Shown: positions 17,255-26,975 of the stretch, in pieces | Position numbering within the stretch: the stretch's first letter is position 1 | Layout: each line of letters begins with the position of its first letter | Assembly: GCF_900009265.2 (NCBI RefSeq) | Contig: NZ_LR735026.1 | Span: 109,925-173,924 of the forward strand | Source of the DNA: Planktothrix paucivesiculata PCC 9631 | GTDB lineage: Bacteria; Cyanobacteriota; Cyanobacteriia; Cyanobacteriales; Microcoleaceae | Length of the DNA stretch: 64,000 bases | Direction: 5' to 3' | Position numbers and translations under genes: made by a program | Notes under the pieces: model-generated | Seen by the model: the letters and a program-made list of their open reading frames with translations, nothing else | Told to the model about the DNA's origin: nothing | The model's database searches: none

Positions 17255-17857
17255 ATGTTAGTTCCTAATCGAGACCAATACCGTCCTTCCGAGGAAGAAA
17301 TTGAGCAAATGTGGCAGGAATTACAAGTAGTATATACCCCCTCAGAAGATCCGGCAATTAATAAACTCCTACAAGAGTTAAGAAAAATTCTTGTTAACGG
17401 GGGTGCGGAGTTTGCTAGATTTAAAATTTCTCCTCACGCGGTGTTAAATTGGTTTGGCTCCAGGGACTTACTGAATGAAATTAATTTTTTTGAGCAATTT
17501 GTCAGCTTACCCCAGGTGATGGATGGTTTATCAGCTTTAGAAATTGAAATCCCCTTAACAGCAGAGCTAGACCTGACCGAAGATACCAGCGCCTTCACCC
17601 TGGATGGAGAATTAGCAGAAGCCTTATTCTTAGGTGGAGCCGATGAAGAATTTGAAGGGACAGCCAAACAAGCGAAGGATATTGGGATGAAATTTTGTGA
17701 GGCTTTGTTTGGGAGTCGCTATGATGAAGTGCAGATGTATATTTCTCAAGAGCCTTGGACAGAGTGGTTTGCGGGTGTTTCTTGGGATGTGACTTGGTTT
17801 GGAATTGATAAGCGAAACTATCAAATTTGGATCTTGTGTATTACGGATACCGATTAA
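17255..17857 (+). CDS. Unrecognised acidic protein, 200 aa
   Basis: A soluble, acidic protein without membrane segments. GGAG at 17241-17244 supports the ATG at 17255; an in-frame TTG lies one codon earlier. The N-terminal 60 residues look helical; the C-terminal part has an aromatic-rich pattern (EPWTEWFAGVSWDVTWFGID, then YQIWILC) suggesting a compact beta domain. I do not recognise the family. It is flanked by non-coding stretches of about 240 and 260 bp and is probably monocistronic. Confidence 0.65.
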   Translation: MLVPNRDQYRPSEEEIEQMWQELQVVYTPSEDPAINKLLQELRKILVNGGAEFARFKISPHAVLNWFGSRDLLNEINFFEQFVSLPQVMDGLSALEIEIPLTAELDLTEDTSAFTLDGELAEALFLGGADEEFEGTAKQAKDIGMKFCEALFGSRYDEVQMYISQEPWTEWFAGVSWDVTWFGIDKRNYQIWILCITDTD

Positions 17858-18001
17858 TTAGAGATCGATTCCTGGTACTATAAGTTTGGGACGACAATTA
17901 TTTGTTTTCCCTGCTATAATTGCCTTTAAGGCACAGTTAAAGCCCCCGTAACCTAAAATTAACCTCGAAATTTAAAAAAAAGATTGCTTTTTCAAAGTTT
18001 A

Positions 18002-18010
18002 TGCTATACT
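18002..18010 (+). promoter_or_regulatory. Extended -10 promoter of the DUF4327 gene
   Basis: TGC-TATACT forms an extended -10 element. A weak TTGCTT lies 15 bp before TATACT as a poor -35. It predicts a leader of about 100 nt; within it AGGG/CCCT and CTTTG/CAAAG segments (about 18028-18057) can form a stem-loop. Not experimentally supported. Confidence 0.45.
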
Positions 18011-18118
18011 CATGATCGAGGAAGCCGCTTTGAAGGGCAAAAACCCTGTATGCAAAGAAAAATCATTCAGGTTGGAAATTGTTAACCATTTAGAAATTAG
18101 AACAATTTAAGAGGTATT

Positions 18119-18343
18119 ATGAGCCAAAAGGTTATACACCCGATGGATAAGTTACAACGTCAGGTGCATTCCCTGGTCAAGTCTGACATTATCAAACCTT
18201 CCGATAGTCTATGGAAAATCGCCCTTCTCTATGGCGATGACTGGAAATATTGGAAACAGGAATTGTTAGAATTTGGTTTCTCCATGCAAGATCCCCTCAG
18301 CGAGCTATTAGCCGTTGAAGCTTGGGATGAAGACGAAGGTTAG
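18119..18343 (+). CDS. DUF4327 family protein
   Basis: A 74-residue soluble protein. The pattern of an N-terminal VIHPMDKLQRQVHSLV helix, a central IALLYGDDW segment and the C-terminal ELLEFGFSMQDPLSELL matches the cyanobacterial DUF4327 family in length and layout as I remember it. The ATG is supported by GAGG at 18111-18114. Function unknown. It has its own likely promoter with an extended -10 at 18002-18010 and converges on the FHA kinase gene. Confidence 0.65.
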   Translation: MSQKVIHPMDKLQRQVHSLVKSDIIKPSDSLWKIALLYGDDWKYWKQELLEFGFSMQDPLSELLAVEAWDEDEG

Positions 18344-18502
18344 AAACCTATTTTTCAAACCCTCCCTGATTTAAGTTAGTCTGTAATCAATCAGGAATTC
18401 GCCCTTTAAAATTCCACTGTTTAAAGTTTTGTATTCATTTCTATCAATAGCTTTTAGTCCTTTGCCCTTTCCTCCTGCTTTGCATAAATCTTCCTCACGA
18501 TT

Positions 18503-19714
18503 TTATGAATTTAGGCACTGGGCTAGAGCTTGAGATAGAGATTGAGCCGTTAGATAGCGATCTTTAGGTCGGTATTCCGTGGCTTGTTCAATTACTTTTC
18601 GCAGTTCGGGCGTAATCGTGGGAACGTTGTTGAGTTCAAAACCATAACTGTTTCCTCGTTTACCATAGAATTTGAGGGGTGTTTCGGCGGTCAGTAAAAA
18701 AATTAAGGTTGTACCGATCGCATATAAATCCGATTGAGTCAGGGGTTGGCCTCGATCCTGTTCCGGGGCACTGTATCCTTCCGCCCCAATACGGGTTCCG
18801 GGGGGGGTTCCGATTTCCTTCACGGCTCCGAAATCCAAGACCACAATCCGATGATCTCGGCGTCGCAAGAGCAAATTTGCCGGTTTGATATCTCGGTGGA
18901 TTAGAGGCGGATCAAGTGAGTGAATATAGTCCAAGATCTCACAGGTTTGGATCATCCACTGAATGGCTTGTTGGGGAATGACTGGCCCCCGTTGATGGAT
19001 ATACTTTTCGAGATCCGTTCCATGGATCATTTCCATCACTAAATATTTTTTGCCATCTTCCACGAAAAAGTCATAAAACTGGGGAATTCCCTCATGATTT
19101 AAGGCTTTAAGGGTACGGGCTTCCCGTTCAAATAGTTCTTGAGCCTTGGCAATTTGCGCCATATCCGCATTCATTTCTTTGAGAACAACGACAATAGGCA
19201 CAGCAGATTTAGCCGTGGTAGAATCCCAGGCTAGGGTTGTTGTTCCCATTCCGCCCTGTCCGATAGTTCTCAAGACTTGATATTGTCGGACTGCGCGCTC
19301 AACTTGTATGGGAAATCCACAATGAATACAGAATAAATTCCCTGGCGTATTCCCCTCATGCTTACAGGAGGGAGGATTGGCCGCAATAGCAATTACACTG
19401 GCTTGGATTTGGATTTGTAATAAGGTGCCATCTTTTGCTAATTCAATTAAAGCCCCATCCCCGACTAACCCCTGATTCGTGAGAACCCCATTCACAAAAG
19501 TTCCATTAGTCCCCTTACTTACCAGCAACCACAGGGAACTCTGGGTTTCATCCGTGGGACGGTGTAACTCCAGATGGTAACGGGAGACCAAGGAATCAAC
19601 GATTACGACCTGATTATCCGCCGCCCGTCCAACCCGAATCACCGCCTCCTGTGCAAATGTCCACTGTCTCAGGGGCGTTTTTTGTTGGGGGTCTAACAAC
19701 GTTAGGGTTAACAT
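18503..19714 (-). CDS. FHA-domain serine/threonine protein kinase
   Basis: A 403-residue soluble kinase. An N-terminal FHA domain (about 1-100, with VGRAADNQVV, VSRYHLEL and GTNGTFVNG) binds phosphothreonine; a zinc-ribbon motif (two Cys pairs near 117-135) links it to the kinase domain (about 145-400). The kinase has GQGGMGTTTLA, the ATP-binding Lys in VVLKEM, HRDIKPANLLL and VLDFGAVKE, so it should be active. No membrane segment, unlike PknB. It lies 107 bp after a PP2C phosphatase gene on the same strand; the two probably act on the same targets. The spacer holds an inverted repeat. Confidence 0.9.
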   Translation of the reverse strand: MLTLTLLDPQQKTPLRQWTFAQEAVIRVGRAADNQVVIVDSLVSRYHLELHRPTDETQSSLWLLVSKGTNGTFVNGVLTNQGLVGDGALIELAKDGTLLQIQIQASVIAIAANPPSCKHEGNTPGNLFCIHCGFPIQVERAVRQYQVLRTIGQGGMGTTTLAWDSTTAKSAVPIVVVLKEMNADMAQIAKAQELFEREARTLKALNHEGIPQFYDFFVEDGKKYLVMEMIHGTDLEKYIHQRGPVIPQQAIQWMIQTCEILDYIHSLDPPLIHRDIKPANLLLRRRDHRIVVLDFGAVKEIGTPPGTRIGAEGYSAPEQDRGQPLTQSDLYAIGTTLIFLLTAETPLKFYGKRGNSYGFELNNVPTITPELRKVIEQATEYRPKDRYLTAQSLSQALAQCLNS

Positions 19715-19743
19715 AAATCAGTTATTAGTTATCGGTTATCAGT

Positions 19744-19797
19744 GGGCCAGACGTACCCGAGCGCAGCGATGCCGTAGGCTATTGGCACGTCTGGCCC
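19744..19797. repeat. Inverted repeat between phosphatase and kinase genes
   Basis: Arms GGGCCAGACGT (19744-19754) and ACGTCTGGCCC (19787-19797) are a perfect 11-bp inverted repeat around a GC-rich centre. Related GACGT-containing repeats occur near 36658 and 45252. It may be a stem-loop between the two genes or a dispersed repeat. Confidence 0.55.
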
Positions 19798-19821
19798 CAG
19801 TTATCTGCTTCGCCCAATTAA

Positions 19822-21852
19822 CTAAACCCAAGCTCGAACCACAATAGCCGTAATATTATCGTGACCATTATGTTGATTAGCCAGAGCAATTAAACCGTCT
19901 ACGGCGGTGGCTAAAGGGGTTTCAGGATTGAGTAGGGGATTAAGTTGAGTTTCACAGAATATTTCTAAGAGGTTATTATCGGTTAAACCATCGGACGCTA
20001 GGATTAGAACCGTATCTTCCTCAATGTCCAAAAACTGAACATCGGGGTGAACAAACTGCTCCTCCCTTGGCCCTAGGGCTTGAGTTAATTGATAGGCGTC
20101 GGGGCGAGAGTAGGCCAGTTCTGGATTAATTCCCCGTTCAATTTCCCGTTGTCCAACTTCATGATCAACCGTAATTTGTTGTAACCCCTGGGTGCGAGTT
20201 AAACGATATAATCGACTATCTCCCACATGGGCAACCACCGCTTGATGATCAACCACCAAAGCCATCACTAAAGTTGTCCCCATGCGACCCACCCCCGAAC
20301 GCACCCCTTGTTGATTTTCGGTATAAATTACTTCGTTGGCTTGAAGAATTGCATCGTGTAGGATTTCTTCCGTGGGTAGTCCTTCGGGATATTGGTTTTG
20401 GAAATAGTCTTTCAGGGTATCAACGGCCATTTGACTGGCGACTTCCCCTCCGGCGTGTCCGCCCATCCCGTCACAGAGAATATATAAACCCCGGACTGAG
20501 TTGGTTTGTCCCCGAGGTGTTTCTTCGAGCTTGATTTGGGTTGCCATGCCAAAACAGTCTTCATTATGATCCCGTTGACGTCCGACATCCGTGCGTCCCA
20601 CCGCTTCCAGGGATTTGAGCCGTTGAACCGGAATTACGGTTGGAGCTTGATTTAGGCTCAGGGGTGGGGGTTCTGTGGGGTCTTTGGGTCGGGGATAGGC
20701 GGTCGAAGGACAATTAATTTCATCTAAAACCACCATGAGGTTTTTTTGTAATTGGGCAACAGTTTGAATTTTTCCTTCAATTAAATCCCGTAATATTTCT
20801 GTTAAGGAACCCACTAAAGTTCGTTGAGATTGGTGGAATAACTCCTGCCATAACAAACCTAAATTCGATAAACTCAAGGTAGAATTGGGCGGATCAAAGT
20901 ATAGTTGTTTTAAACATAGCTGTTGAGAATCTTGGGGAAATACCCTTAAATTTTGGGAATCTAATAAACTTTGACGACAGCCCCAGGGTTCTAATAATTC
21001 CCAGAGTTTGACTAAATCCCCTAACCAATCAACTATTTGTTTAGGTGTAGTTTTTTTATTACTCCACAGGTCAGACAAGAGGGGAAAATCGGCAAAATCT
21101 TCTAACAGAATTACACGATAAAAAGACTGTTCCCAAGCATCTTGTAAGCGAGGAAAATATTTGGAATTCTCAGCAGCTAAGGAAAAATAGGGTTGAGCAT
21201 CCGCAATAATAAAAGTTTCTAATTGTTGATCTGAGGGGGTAGAGGGTTGTTTTTCCAGGGCTTTTAGGGGAGACACCTGCAAGGGCTGGGTATCTAAAAC
21301 CTTAACCGTCAGGGATTCTCCTGATTGTAGGGGGGGTAAGGGTTCTAGGAGTTGATACCGCTCTTGCGGGTCTAAATAGGCTCCCACGGGTAGTTCTACG
21401 AACTGAATATCTTTTGGTGGCGGTTCGGGGATCGTACTCAGGGCATCCCGGGGGGCAATGGGAATGGGTTCGATGTCTGTTGGTGAGAAAATTTCTTCTT
21501 CGAGTTCAAGGGGAGAGGGTGGCGCGTCTGATAATTCAGGGTCTTCAGGGGGGGGAGGTTGGGTATCAATTCGATCTAAAACCGATTCTGTGACGGTACC
21601 CCCGCCCTCTAAATGGTCATTATTTAAAGATTCTGCTAAGGGTTCAGGTTGAGGCGGAACTAGGGACAAAGGGATAACTACTGCTCGATAAACCGTTCCG
21701 GTTGCTGTGCCACAGTTATGACATTCCAGGGTATTAAAAGCAACTGTTGCCCCACATTCAGGACAATATTTCTGGGTCAGAGAACTACCGCAGCTTTGAC
21801 AAAACTTATTTAGACTGGGGTTTTCAAATTGACATTGGGGACAAACGACCAT
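19822..21852 (-). CDS. Zinc-ribbon / degenerate kinase-like / PP2C phosphatase
   Basis: A 676-residue soluble protein. Residues 1-52 contain three Cys-x2-Cys pairs plus one further Cys-x2-Cys (zinc ribbons); 60-150 is an acidic, Pro-rich linker; 160-385 has the layout of a protein kinase fold without HRD or DFG residues; 410-676 is a PP2C Ser/Thr phosphatase with RDHNEDCFG, CDGMGGHAGGE, VAHVGDSRLYRL, LASDGLTDNN and GHDNITAIVV, so all metal-binding aspartates are present. It should dephosphorylate proteins, most simply targets of the FHA kinase encoded next on the strand. The kinase-like assignment of the middle region is an inference. Confidence 0.87.
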   Translation of the reverse strand: MVVCPQCQFENPSLNKFCQSCGSSLTQKYCPECGATVAFNTLECHNCGTATGTVYRAVVIPLSLVPPQPEPLAESLNNDHLEGGGTVTESVLDRIDTQPPPPEDPELSDAPPSPLELEEEIFSPTDIEPIPIAPRDALSTIPEPPPKDIQFVELPVGAYLDPQERYQLLEPLPPLQSGESLTVKVLDTQPLQVSPLKALEKQPSTPSDQQLETFIIADAQPYFSLAAENSKYFPRLQDAWEQSFYRVILLEDFADFPLLSDLWSNKKTTPKQIVDWLGDLVKLWELLEPWGCRQSLLDSQNLRVFPQDSQQLCLKQLYFDPPNSTLSLSNLGLLWQELFHQSQRTLVGSLTEILRDLIEGKIQTVAQLQKNLMVVLDEINCPSTAYPRPKDPTEPPPLSLNQAPTVIPVQRLKSLEAVGRTDVGRQRDHNEDCFGMATQIKLEETPRGQTNSVRGLYILCDGMGGHAGGEVASQMAVDTLKDYFQNQYPEGLPTEEILHDAILQANEVIYTENQQGVRSGVGRMGTTLVMALVVDHQAVVAHVGDSRLYRLTRTQGLQQITVDHEVGQREIERGINPELAYSRPDAYQLTQALGPREEQFVHPDVQFLDIEEDTVLILASDGLTDNNLLEIFCETQLNPLLNPETPLATAVDGLIALANQHNGHDNITAIVVRAWV

Positions 21853-21981
21853 AGTTAGATTCCCCGCCTTTTTACAAATTATACAGGGATATTTTAAGAG
21901 TACGATTTTTTATTGTACAACAGGATTAGGAAAAATGGTTAATTACCTATTCTAAAATTTTAAATCCCTAAAAATTAGGGA

Positions 21982-24360
21982 TTAATCTAAGTTTTTGTTT
22001 GCCTCTTTGATCATGGTTTGAACCGCAATTGATTCGAGAGTTGACAACGGAATTTTACAAAAATATTGGCGGCGAAATTGTTCTTCTTGAACGGCAGCAA
22101 GAAAGGCTTGGATTAATTGATTTAGGGTTTCTGAGGGATTACAAACCGATGATTTTTGCCAACTGATATAAAAAGCCTGGTCTTGATATTCAATCTTAAA
22201 TCCTAAGATAGTTAAAATTTCAAAACCAATTTTTAAGGGAATTACTCCTAGGTTTAATTGATGGCAGAGTTTTTTAATACTAACGGGTTGATGGGTACGA
22301 CTGAGATATTTGGCAACGCCGATCAGTTGTTCCCAAATTTTTTCAGGCGGTAATAATTGAGGTAGAGTATAGGCGATCGCTAAAGGTTGTTTTTCAGCAT
22401 AGGCGCGACGAAACCAAGAGTTTAAATCTTCCCAACAGGTGGGACAGTCATTGAGAATTAATAAGTGTTCAGATAAGGGTTGATTAAAGTTTTGATTCCG
22501 ATAATCTAAAATAGGATTATTAGCAAGATTAATAGATGCTGGGGGAGTCTGAGCTTGGGCAGATTGTAATTCTAATATCCGAATTTCATATTGTCTTTTA
22601 AAGGTATTAAAATCTAGTTCTACAATCACATCCGATCGTCCTTCGGGTAGCTCATCTTTATAATGTCCCCACCATACCCCGGGAAATCCAGTTGATAGGG
22701 ACTCATCCCACAATTCAAAGGTAGTTTTAATATATTGAACTTTTTGCCCTCTTAAATCCTTTTCTGAAGTATTCCAAGCATTAGTAAACCAGCAATTTTG
22801 AATTAGAATTTTAGGGACAGGGTTGCCCATTCCACAGGGCTCTAAAAGTTTTAACTCTTGAAATAAATCAACTCCTAATTCAGCAACGGTACAAACTAAA
22901 TCAACTTGAATATTCCGTTGTCCAATTTCCTGTATATTGGATTTTAATTGTTCTCGCATCTGACGATTAATTGCATCTATAAATATCGGGATATTTTCTA
23001 TCGTCAAACTCAAGCCAGCCGCAAAGGGATGCCCTCCAAATCGATGCAAAAGATGGGCTTGACTTTTGACTAATTCATACAAATCAATTTGATTAATAGA
23101 ACGAGCCGAACCCCGGGCTAATTTAATTTCTGAATGATCGCTTAATTCCTGCTGATAATTACTTAAATCTATTGTTCCTTCTGTACTTAATAAAATAGTA
23201 GGTCGTCCATATTCTTGGGCGACTTGACCCGCCACTAAACCCAAAACTCCTCCTTGCCATTGAGGATCGGATAACACAATAACCTGAGTCGTAGATAGGT
23301 CTATTTTCTTTAATTTTTTCATCACATCACGACTGACTTCTTTTTGTAATCCTTTGCGTCGAGTATTGGCTAATTCGGTTTCTATAGCTAATTCTTGACA
23401 GCGTTTTTTATCCCTACTGGTGAGAAGTTCTACACAGAATCTAGCATCTCCATAAATGCGACTTACAGCATTAATTCGAGGGCCAAGACCAAAGGAAATA
23501 TCGGTGGGGCGATCGCCTGTTCGTTTACACAAATCTAACAGTTTAGCAACCCCTGGACGGGTAGGATTTTTTAATTGTTGTTGTAATTTTTCTATTCCCA
23601 ATTGAGCTAAATAGCGACAATCTCCTTTAAGTTGGACTAAATCTGCAATTAAACCAATGGCAACTAAATCTAATAAATCTTCTAAGGGACGTTGGGGAAT
23701 ATCGGGTAAAGTTTGATATAAAGCTTCAATTAATTTATAAGCAACTGCTACCCCAGATAAATGATATAAAGGATGATCTAAGGATAAATAACGAGGATTA
23801 ATAATAGCAATTACTGGAGGTCTTTCTTCGAGTAAAGTATGATGATCGGTAATAATAATATCAATGCCTAATTGATTAGCATATTCAATTTCTTTTAAAT
23901 TGGTACTTCCTGTATCGCAAGTCACAATTAACCGACATCCCTGTTGATAGAGTTGATCAATTCCGGCACAATTTAATCCATGGGATTCGGTTAACCGATT
24001 AGGAATATAATAGGATAACTGCTGATTTTCTCGGTTAAAAAATTGTCCTAATCCATCCCATAATACAGAAGTTGCAGTAATACCATCGGCATCAAAATCC
24101 CCCCAAATTGTCACATTTTCTTGGTTATTTCTAGCTAAAACTAATCGTTCAATTGCTTGTTCCATCTCCATCCCAAATTCAAACGGACTGGATGGTTTAT
24201 AGGAATTAGGGTTTAAAAATCCCACTAATTTTTCAGGGGTTTTTATCTCTCTTTGTAATAATAATTGAGCAATATATTTTCCTGAAATTTGAGGTGCGTA
24301 CTCTTGAATAATTGGGATAATCCAATTAGGAATTTCTAAAGTAGGTTGAATTTGCCACAT
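21982..24360 (-). CDS. recJ: Single-stranded-DNA-specific exonuclease RecJ
   Basis: A 792-residue DHH-family 5'-3' exonuclease acting in recombination and repair. Catalytic motifs are in order: DFDADGITATS (near 91), CDTGSTN, ITDHHTL, and the DHHA1 domain with ARGSARSI and RFGGHPFAAGLS. An OB-fold region follows, then about 200 extra residues, including a winged-helix-like end (SIKKLCHQLNLGVIPLKIG); longer than E. coli RecJ (577 aa) but similar to other cyanobacterial forms. The start is 4 bp after the stop of the PD-(D/E)XK nuclease gene, so the two are probably translationally coupled. Confidence 0.9.
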   Translation of the reverse strand: MWQIQPTLEIPNWIIPIIQEYAPQISGKYIAQLLLQREIKTPEKLVGFLNPNSYKPSSPFEFGMEMEQAIERLVLARNNQENVTIWGDFDADGITATSVLWDGLGQFFNRENQQLSYYIPNRLTESHGLNCAGIDQLYQQGCRLIVTCDTGSTNLKEIEYANQLGIDIIITDHHTLLEERPPVIAIINPRYLSLDHPLYHLSGVAVAYKLIEALYQTLPDIPQRPLEDLLDLVAIGLIADLVQLKGDCRYLAQLGIEKLQQQLKNPTRPGVAKLLDLCKRTGDRPTDISFGLGPRINAVSRIYGDARFCVELLTSRDKKRCQELAIETELANTRRKGLQKEVSRDVMKKLKKIDLSTTQVIVLSDPQWQGGVLGLVAGQVAQEYGRPTILLSTEGTIDLSNYQQELSDHSEIKLARGSARSINQIDLYELVKSQAHLLHRFGGHPFAAGLSLTIENIPIFIDAINRQMREQLKSNIQEIGQRNIQVDLVCTVAELGVDLFQELKLLEPCGMGNPVPKILIQNCWFTNAWNTSEKDLRGQKVQYIKTTFELWDESLSTGFPGVWWGHYKDELPEGRSDVIVELDFNTFKRQYEIRILELQSAQAQTPPASINLANNPILDYRNQNFNQPLSEHLLILNDCPTCWEDLNSWFRRAYAEKQPLAIAYTLPQLLPPEKIWEQLIGVAKYLSRTHQPVSIKKLCHQLNLGVIPLKIGFEILTILGFKIEYQDQAFYISWQKSSVCNPSETLNQLIQAFLAAVQEEQFRRQYFCKIPLSTLESIAVQTMIKEANKNLD

Positions 24361-24364
24361 AGGT

Positions 24365-25174
24365 TTAAATTATAACTTCTTGGAATTGATCAATATTATA
24401 TAGATTCAGGGAATTTAAAGGTTGATCAAGAGTTAATTCTCCAGAAACTCGCTGACAACGCAGAGCAAATTGACAGGATTTACAATGTCCCTGACTTTGA
24501 TCAACTTGCGGGAAAGATTCCCCCTCTTGATAACGGTCTAAATAGTTATGAAATTGATCAAAAAGTTGGGTTAAATCCTGTTGATTTTTCTCATGTTGTT
24601 GTGAAGTATAGGGGAAGTGTAAAAATTCCGGTGGTTGTTGTCGGGAAGACTTCACAAACCAATAGGTCATTGAGACTTTTTCGGGTAAATATTGACTGGT
24701 TTCAACTAAAATATAAGGATATAAACGAGTTTGCCAGTTATTTTCTAAAAGCTGGCGATTTTGAGGACGAGGATAGGTTTTCCAATCAAAGATTTGAGCT
24801 TGTTTTTCTTCCGCTTTAATTAAATCATAAATAACCACTAATAAATCACGATTAAAATTTAAACTACGGTAATGTTCTGCTTCTCTAAAAACAAAAGTTG
24901 AGGGATCGGAATTTAACCTAAAAATATCCGACGCCACGGTTAAAAATTCAGTATAACAGCGTTTTAATTCTGGATTTCCGGTGAGTAAAACATCCAGAGG
25001 AAGTCCTAACTCATGTTGCTGCATCAACAAGTGAAACTGATTTCCCCAGGTGATGCGCTCCTCATTTTCTGGAGAAGGGGGTGAAACTAACTGATCTAAA
25101 TAGGTATATTGAAACTTTCGGGGACACAGAGACAACAAATTTAAGTGTTGTTGAGAGAGTCTAAATCCAGTCAT
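24365..25174 (-). CDS. PD-(D/E)XK nuclease with likely 4Fe-4S cluster
   Basis: A 269-residue RecB/Cas4-like nuclease. The core catalytic residues appear in VIYDLIKAEE and QIFDWKTYPRP (Asp and Asp-x-Lys), followed by the QxxxY-type motif in NWQTRLYPYIL. One cysteine near the N-terminus (LCPRKFQYTY) and three in C-terminal CKSCQFALRC form the pattern of the iron-sulfur cluster of Cas4 and AddB nucleases. No Cas genes are nearby. It precedes recJ by 4 bp, suggesting a shared role in DNA end processing or repair. Confidence 0.8.
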   Translation of the reverse strand: MTGFRLSQQHLNLLSLCPRKFQYTYLDQLVSPPSPENEERITWGNQFHLLMQQHELGLPLDVLLTGNPELKRCYTEFLTVASDIFRLNSDPSTFVFREAEHYRSLNFNRDLLVVIYDLIKAEEKQAQIFDWKTYPRPQNRQLLENNWQTRLYPYILVETSQYLPEKVSMTYWFVKSSRQQPPEFLHFPYTSQQHEKNQQDLTQLFDQFHNYLDRYQEGESFPQVDQSQGHCKSCQFALRCQRVSGELTLDQPLNSLNLYNIDQFQEVII

Positions 25175-25207
25175 GGTGATTTGATCAACAAACAGGTATA
25201 ATCTGAA

Positions 25208-26863
25208 TTATCCCCTAAAAATGGTTAAAACAGTTGTGATTAATCCTCCGACGATTAAACCAGTAATTCCATAGAATAAATAATTGGGTTGAGTCTCGGA
25301 GGTGGGAACGGAAGTTAGGGGCGTTCCTTGATAGAAATGCACTGCAATATCATCGATAAATTCAGGTAATTGCACTGCCACTTTTCCCTGTATTACCTCT
25401 ATTTTTTGGCTCGAAAGTACACCTTGATCGGGTTTAAAAATATCCATTTGATAGAGTCCATCGGTTAAAGATAGATCTTTTAAGAATATTGTTTGTTGGG
25501 GGAAGCTAATATCTTGTGTACCAGCTTCAGAAGATAGATAGGCGATCGCTTCTTCGGGAGAAGATAAGACATAGCGATGGGATGCTGTTTCTGATTCTAA
25601 TTGTCCATTAAACCACAGATTTGGATAGTCTGTTAAGCGGTTCCAAAAGTTTCTTAAAACTAACGTATCTTTTTCTAAAGGGTTCCATCCATAGGGATTA
25701 TAGTTATGATCGTATCCCGGTTTTTGATCTTTAATTCTGGGTTTAATATAAAGATCCATTTGCTGACATTTTGCCATCATAAACTTCCAGAAAAATTTAC
25801 GGGTTCTGGCTCTAAACTTAGGCTCTCGATACCCATATTTAGAGTTATTTTCATCCCAGGATTCTTGAGGAATATAGGGTTTTTTGTATTTAATTCGCCA
25901 ATCTTTAGCTTGTTGAAAAGTATGTTTTTTACCATAAATCAGGAGATCAAAATTAGGATGGTTAAAAATCCAATCCCGTTGAAATAGGTTTAATCCTCCG
26001 GTATCCATACCTAAAATTATTTGTTTTTGGGGTTGCAATTCACCAAAGCGATCGCGGACTGTAGTTGACATTTGATCAATCCAAACCCTGACTTTTGACC
26101 AATCTTCATGGTTTTCGGCAACTTCATGCACTAAATCATAATAAACATTATCTAAATCTGCGGTCACTTCAATTAATTTATTAAACCAGGCTTTTTGAAC
26201 TTCAGCTAATTCCGTTTGGTTATCAGCAACAGAATGATAAAATTTTAAGCGATTATCTTTTAAATGATCGGTAAAAGCATTAATATTGTTATCAGGATTA
26301 AAAAAATGCCCTCCCCAATTCTTTTCATTATCATCCATTTGCCAACCATTCATCATTAATAGATGAATAATGATTCCCTTAGACTCTAAATATTTAACCT
26401 GTTCTCGAAACCGTTTCCAATACGCTTGATTAAATTGAGTTAAATCAAACTGTCGGTTTCCCGGTTGTGTTTCTTGATAGGGAAATAAGACATTATTGAG
26501 AGAACCGCCATTATCTTGAGTAAATTTTTCAATATATTTCCAACTATAGGGTGGGTACGCTCTTAAATGATTCATCCCATGTTCAGCCGCCCAATTTGCC
26601 CACTGTCTATAATTATAGGCATCATCAGAGGCATAGAAAATAAAATCCGATAGTCCTCCAAAAGATAATAAGGGTTTTCCGTGATGGGTAAAATAGACTT
26701 TTTCTGTTCCGACTTTTTCTAGTTTTATTTCTGGGGTTTGGTTTGGGGTTTGAGCGACGGGATTTTGTGCAGCCAATTGCAGAGTTGGACTACACAAAAT
26801 AATTCCTATAGCCAGAAAAAACAATAAAAAAAATCTCAACAAAGAACGATTATTTTTATTCAT
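25208..26863 (-). CDS. Secreted, C-terminally anchored glycoside-hydrolase-like protein
   Basis: A 551-residue protein with a signal peptide (about 1-32), a TIM-barrel region resembling cellulase/apiosidase-like hydrolases (about 45-430), a small beta domain (about 440-510) and one C-terminal membrane helix (about 525-547). Candidate catalytic acids are the Glu in DLVHEVAEN (near 240) and the Glu in IPQESWDEN (near 340). The N-terminal KPLLSFGG and YPPYSWKY segments fit a substrate-binding barrel start. It probably cleaves or binds a surface polysaccharide; the substrate is not clear. It follows the HTTM-DCC cassette on the same strand, 112 bp downstream of it. Confidence 0.65.
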   Translation of the reverse strand: MNKNNRSLLRFFLLFFLAIGIILCSPTLQLAAQNPVAQTPNQTPEIKLEKVGTEKVYFTHHGKPLLSFGGLSDFIFYASDDAYNYRQWANWAAEHGMNHLRAYPPYSWKYIEKFTQDNGGSLNNVLFPYQETQPGNRQFDLTQFNQAYWKRFREQVKYLESKGIIIHLLMMNGWQMDDNEKNWGGHFFNPDNNINAFTDHLKDNRLKFYHSVADNQTELAEVQKAWFNKLIEVTADLDNVYYDLVHEVAENHEDWSKVRVWIDQMSTTVRDRFGELQPQKQIILGMDTGGLNLFQRDWIFNHPNFDLLIYGKKHTFQQAKDWRIKYKKPYIPQESWDENNSKYGYREPKFRARTRKFFWKFMMAKCQQMDLYIKPRIKDQKPGYDHNYNPYGWNPLEKDTLVLRNFWNRLTDYPNLWFNGQLESETASHRYVLSSPEEAIAYLSSEAGTQDISFPQQTIFLKDLSLTDGLYQMDIFKPDQGVLSSQKIEVIQGKVAVQLPEFIDDIAVHFYQGTPLTSVPTSETQPNYLFYGITGLIVGGLITTVLTIFRG

Positions 26864-26975
26864 GATTTGAGTTTTTTAGGGGATATAGCAATCCGCCACG
26901 CGCGAGACGGAGGTTGTAACATTTCAATAATGATATGAAACAGTCAGAAGTATTACCCCTGTTCCCTGTTCCCTT

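Noticed and set aside
24365-25174. Cas4
   Set aside because: Cys and nuclease motifs are Cas4-like, but no CRISPR array or other cas gene is present, and it is coupled to recJ.
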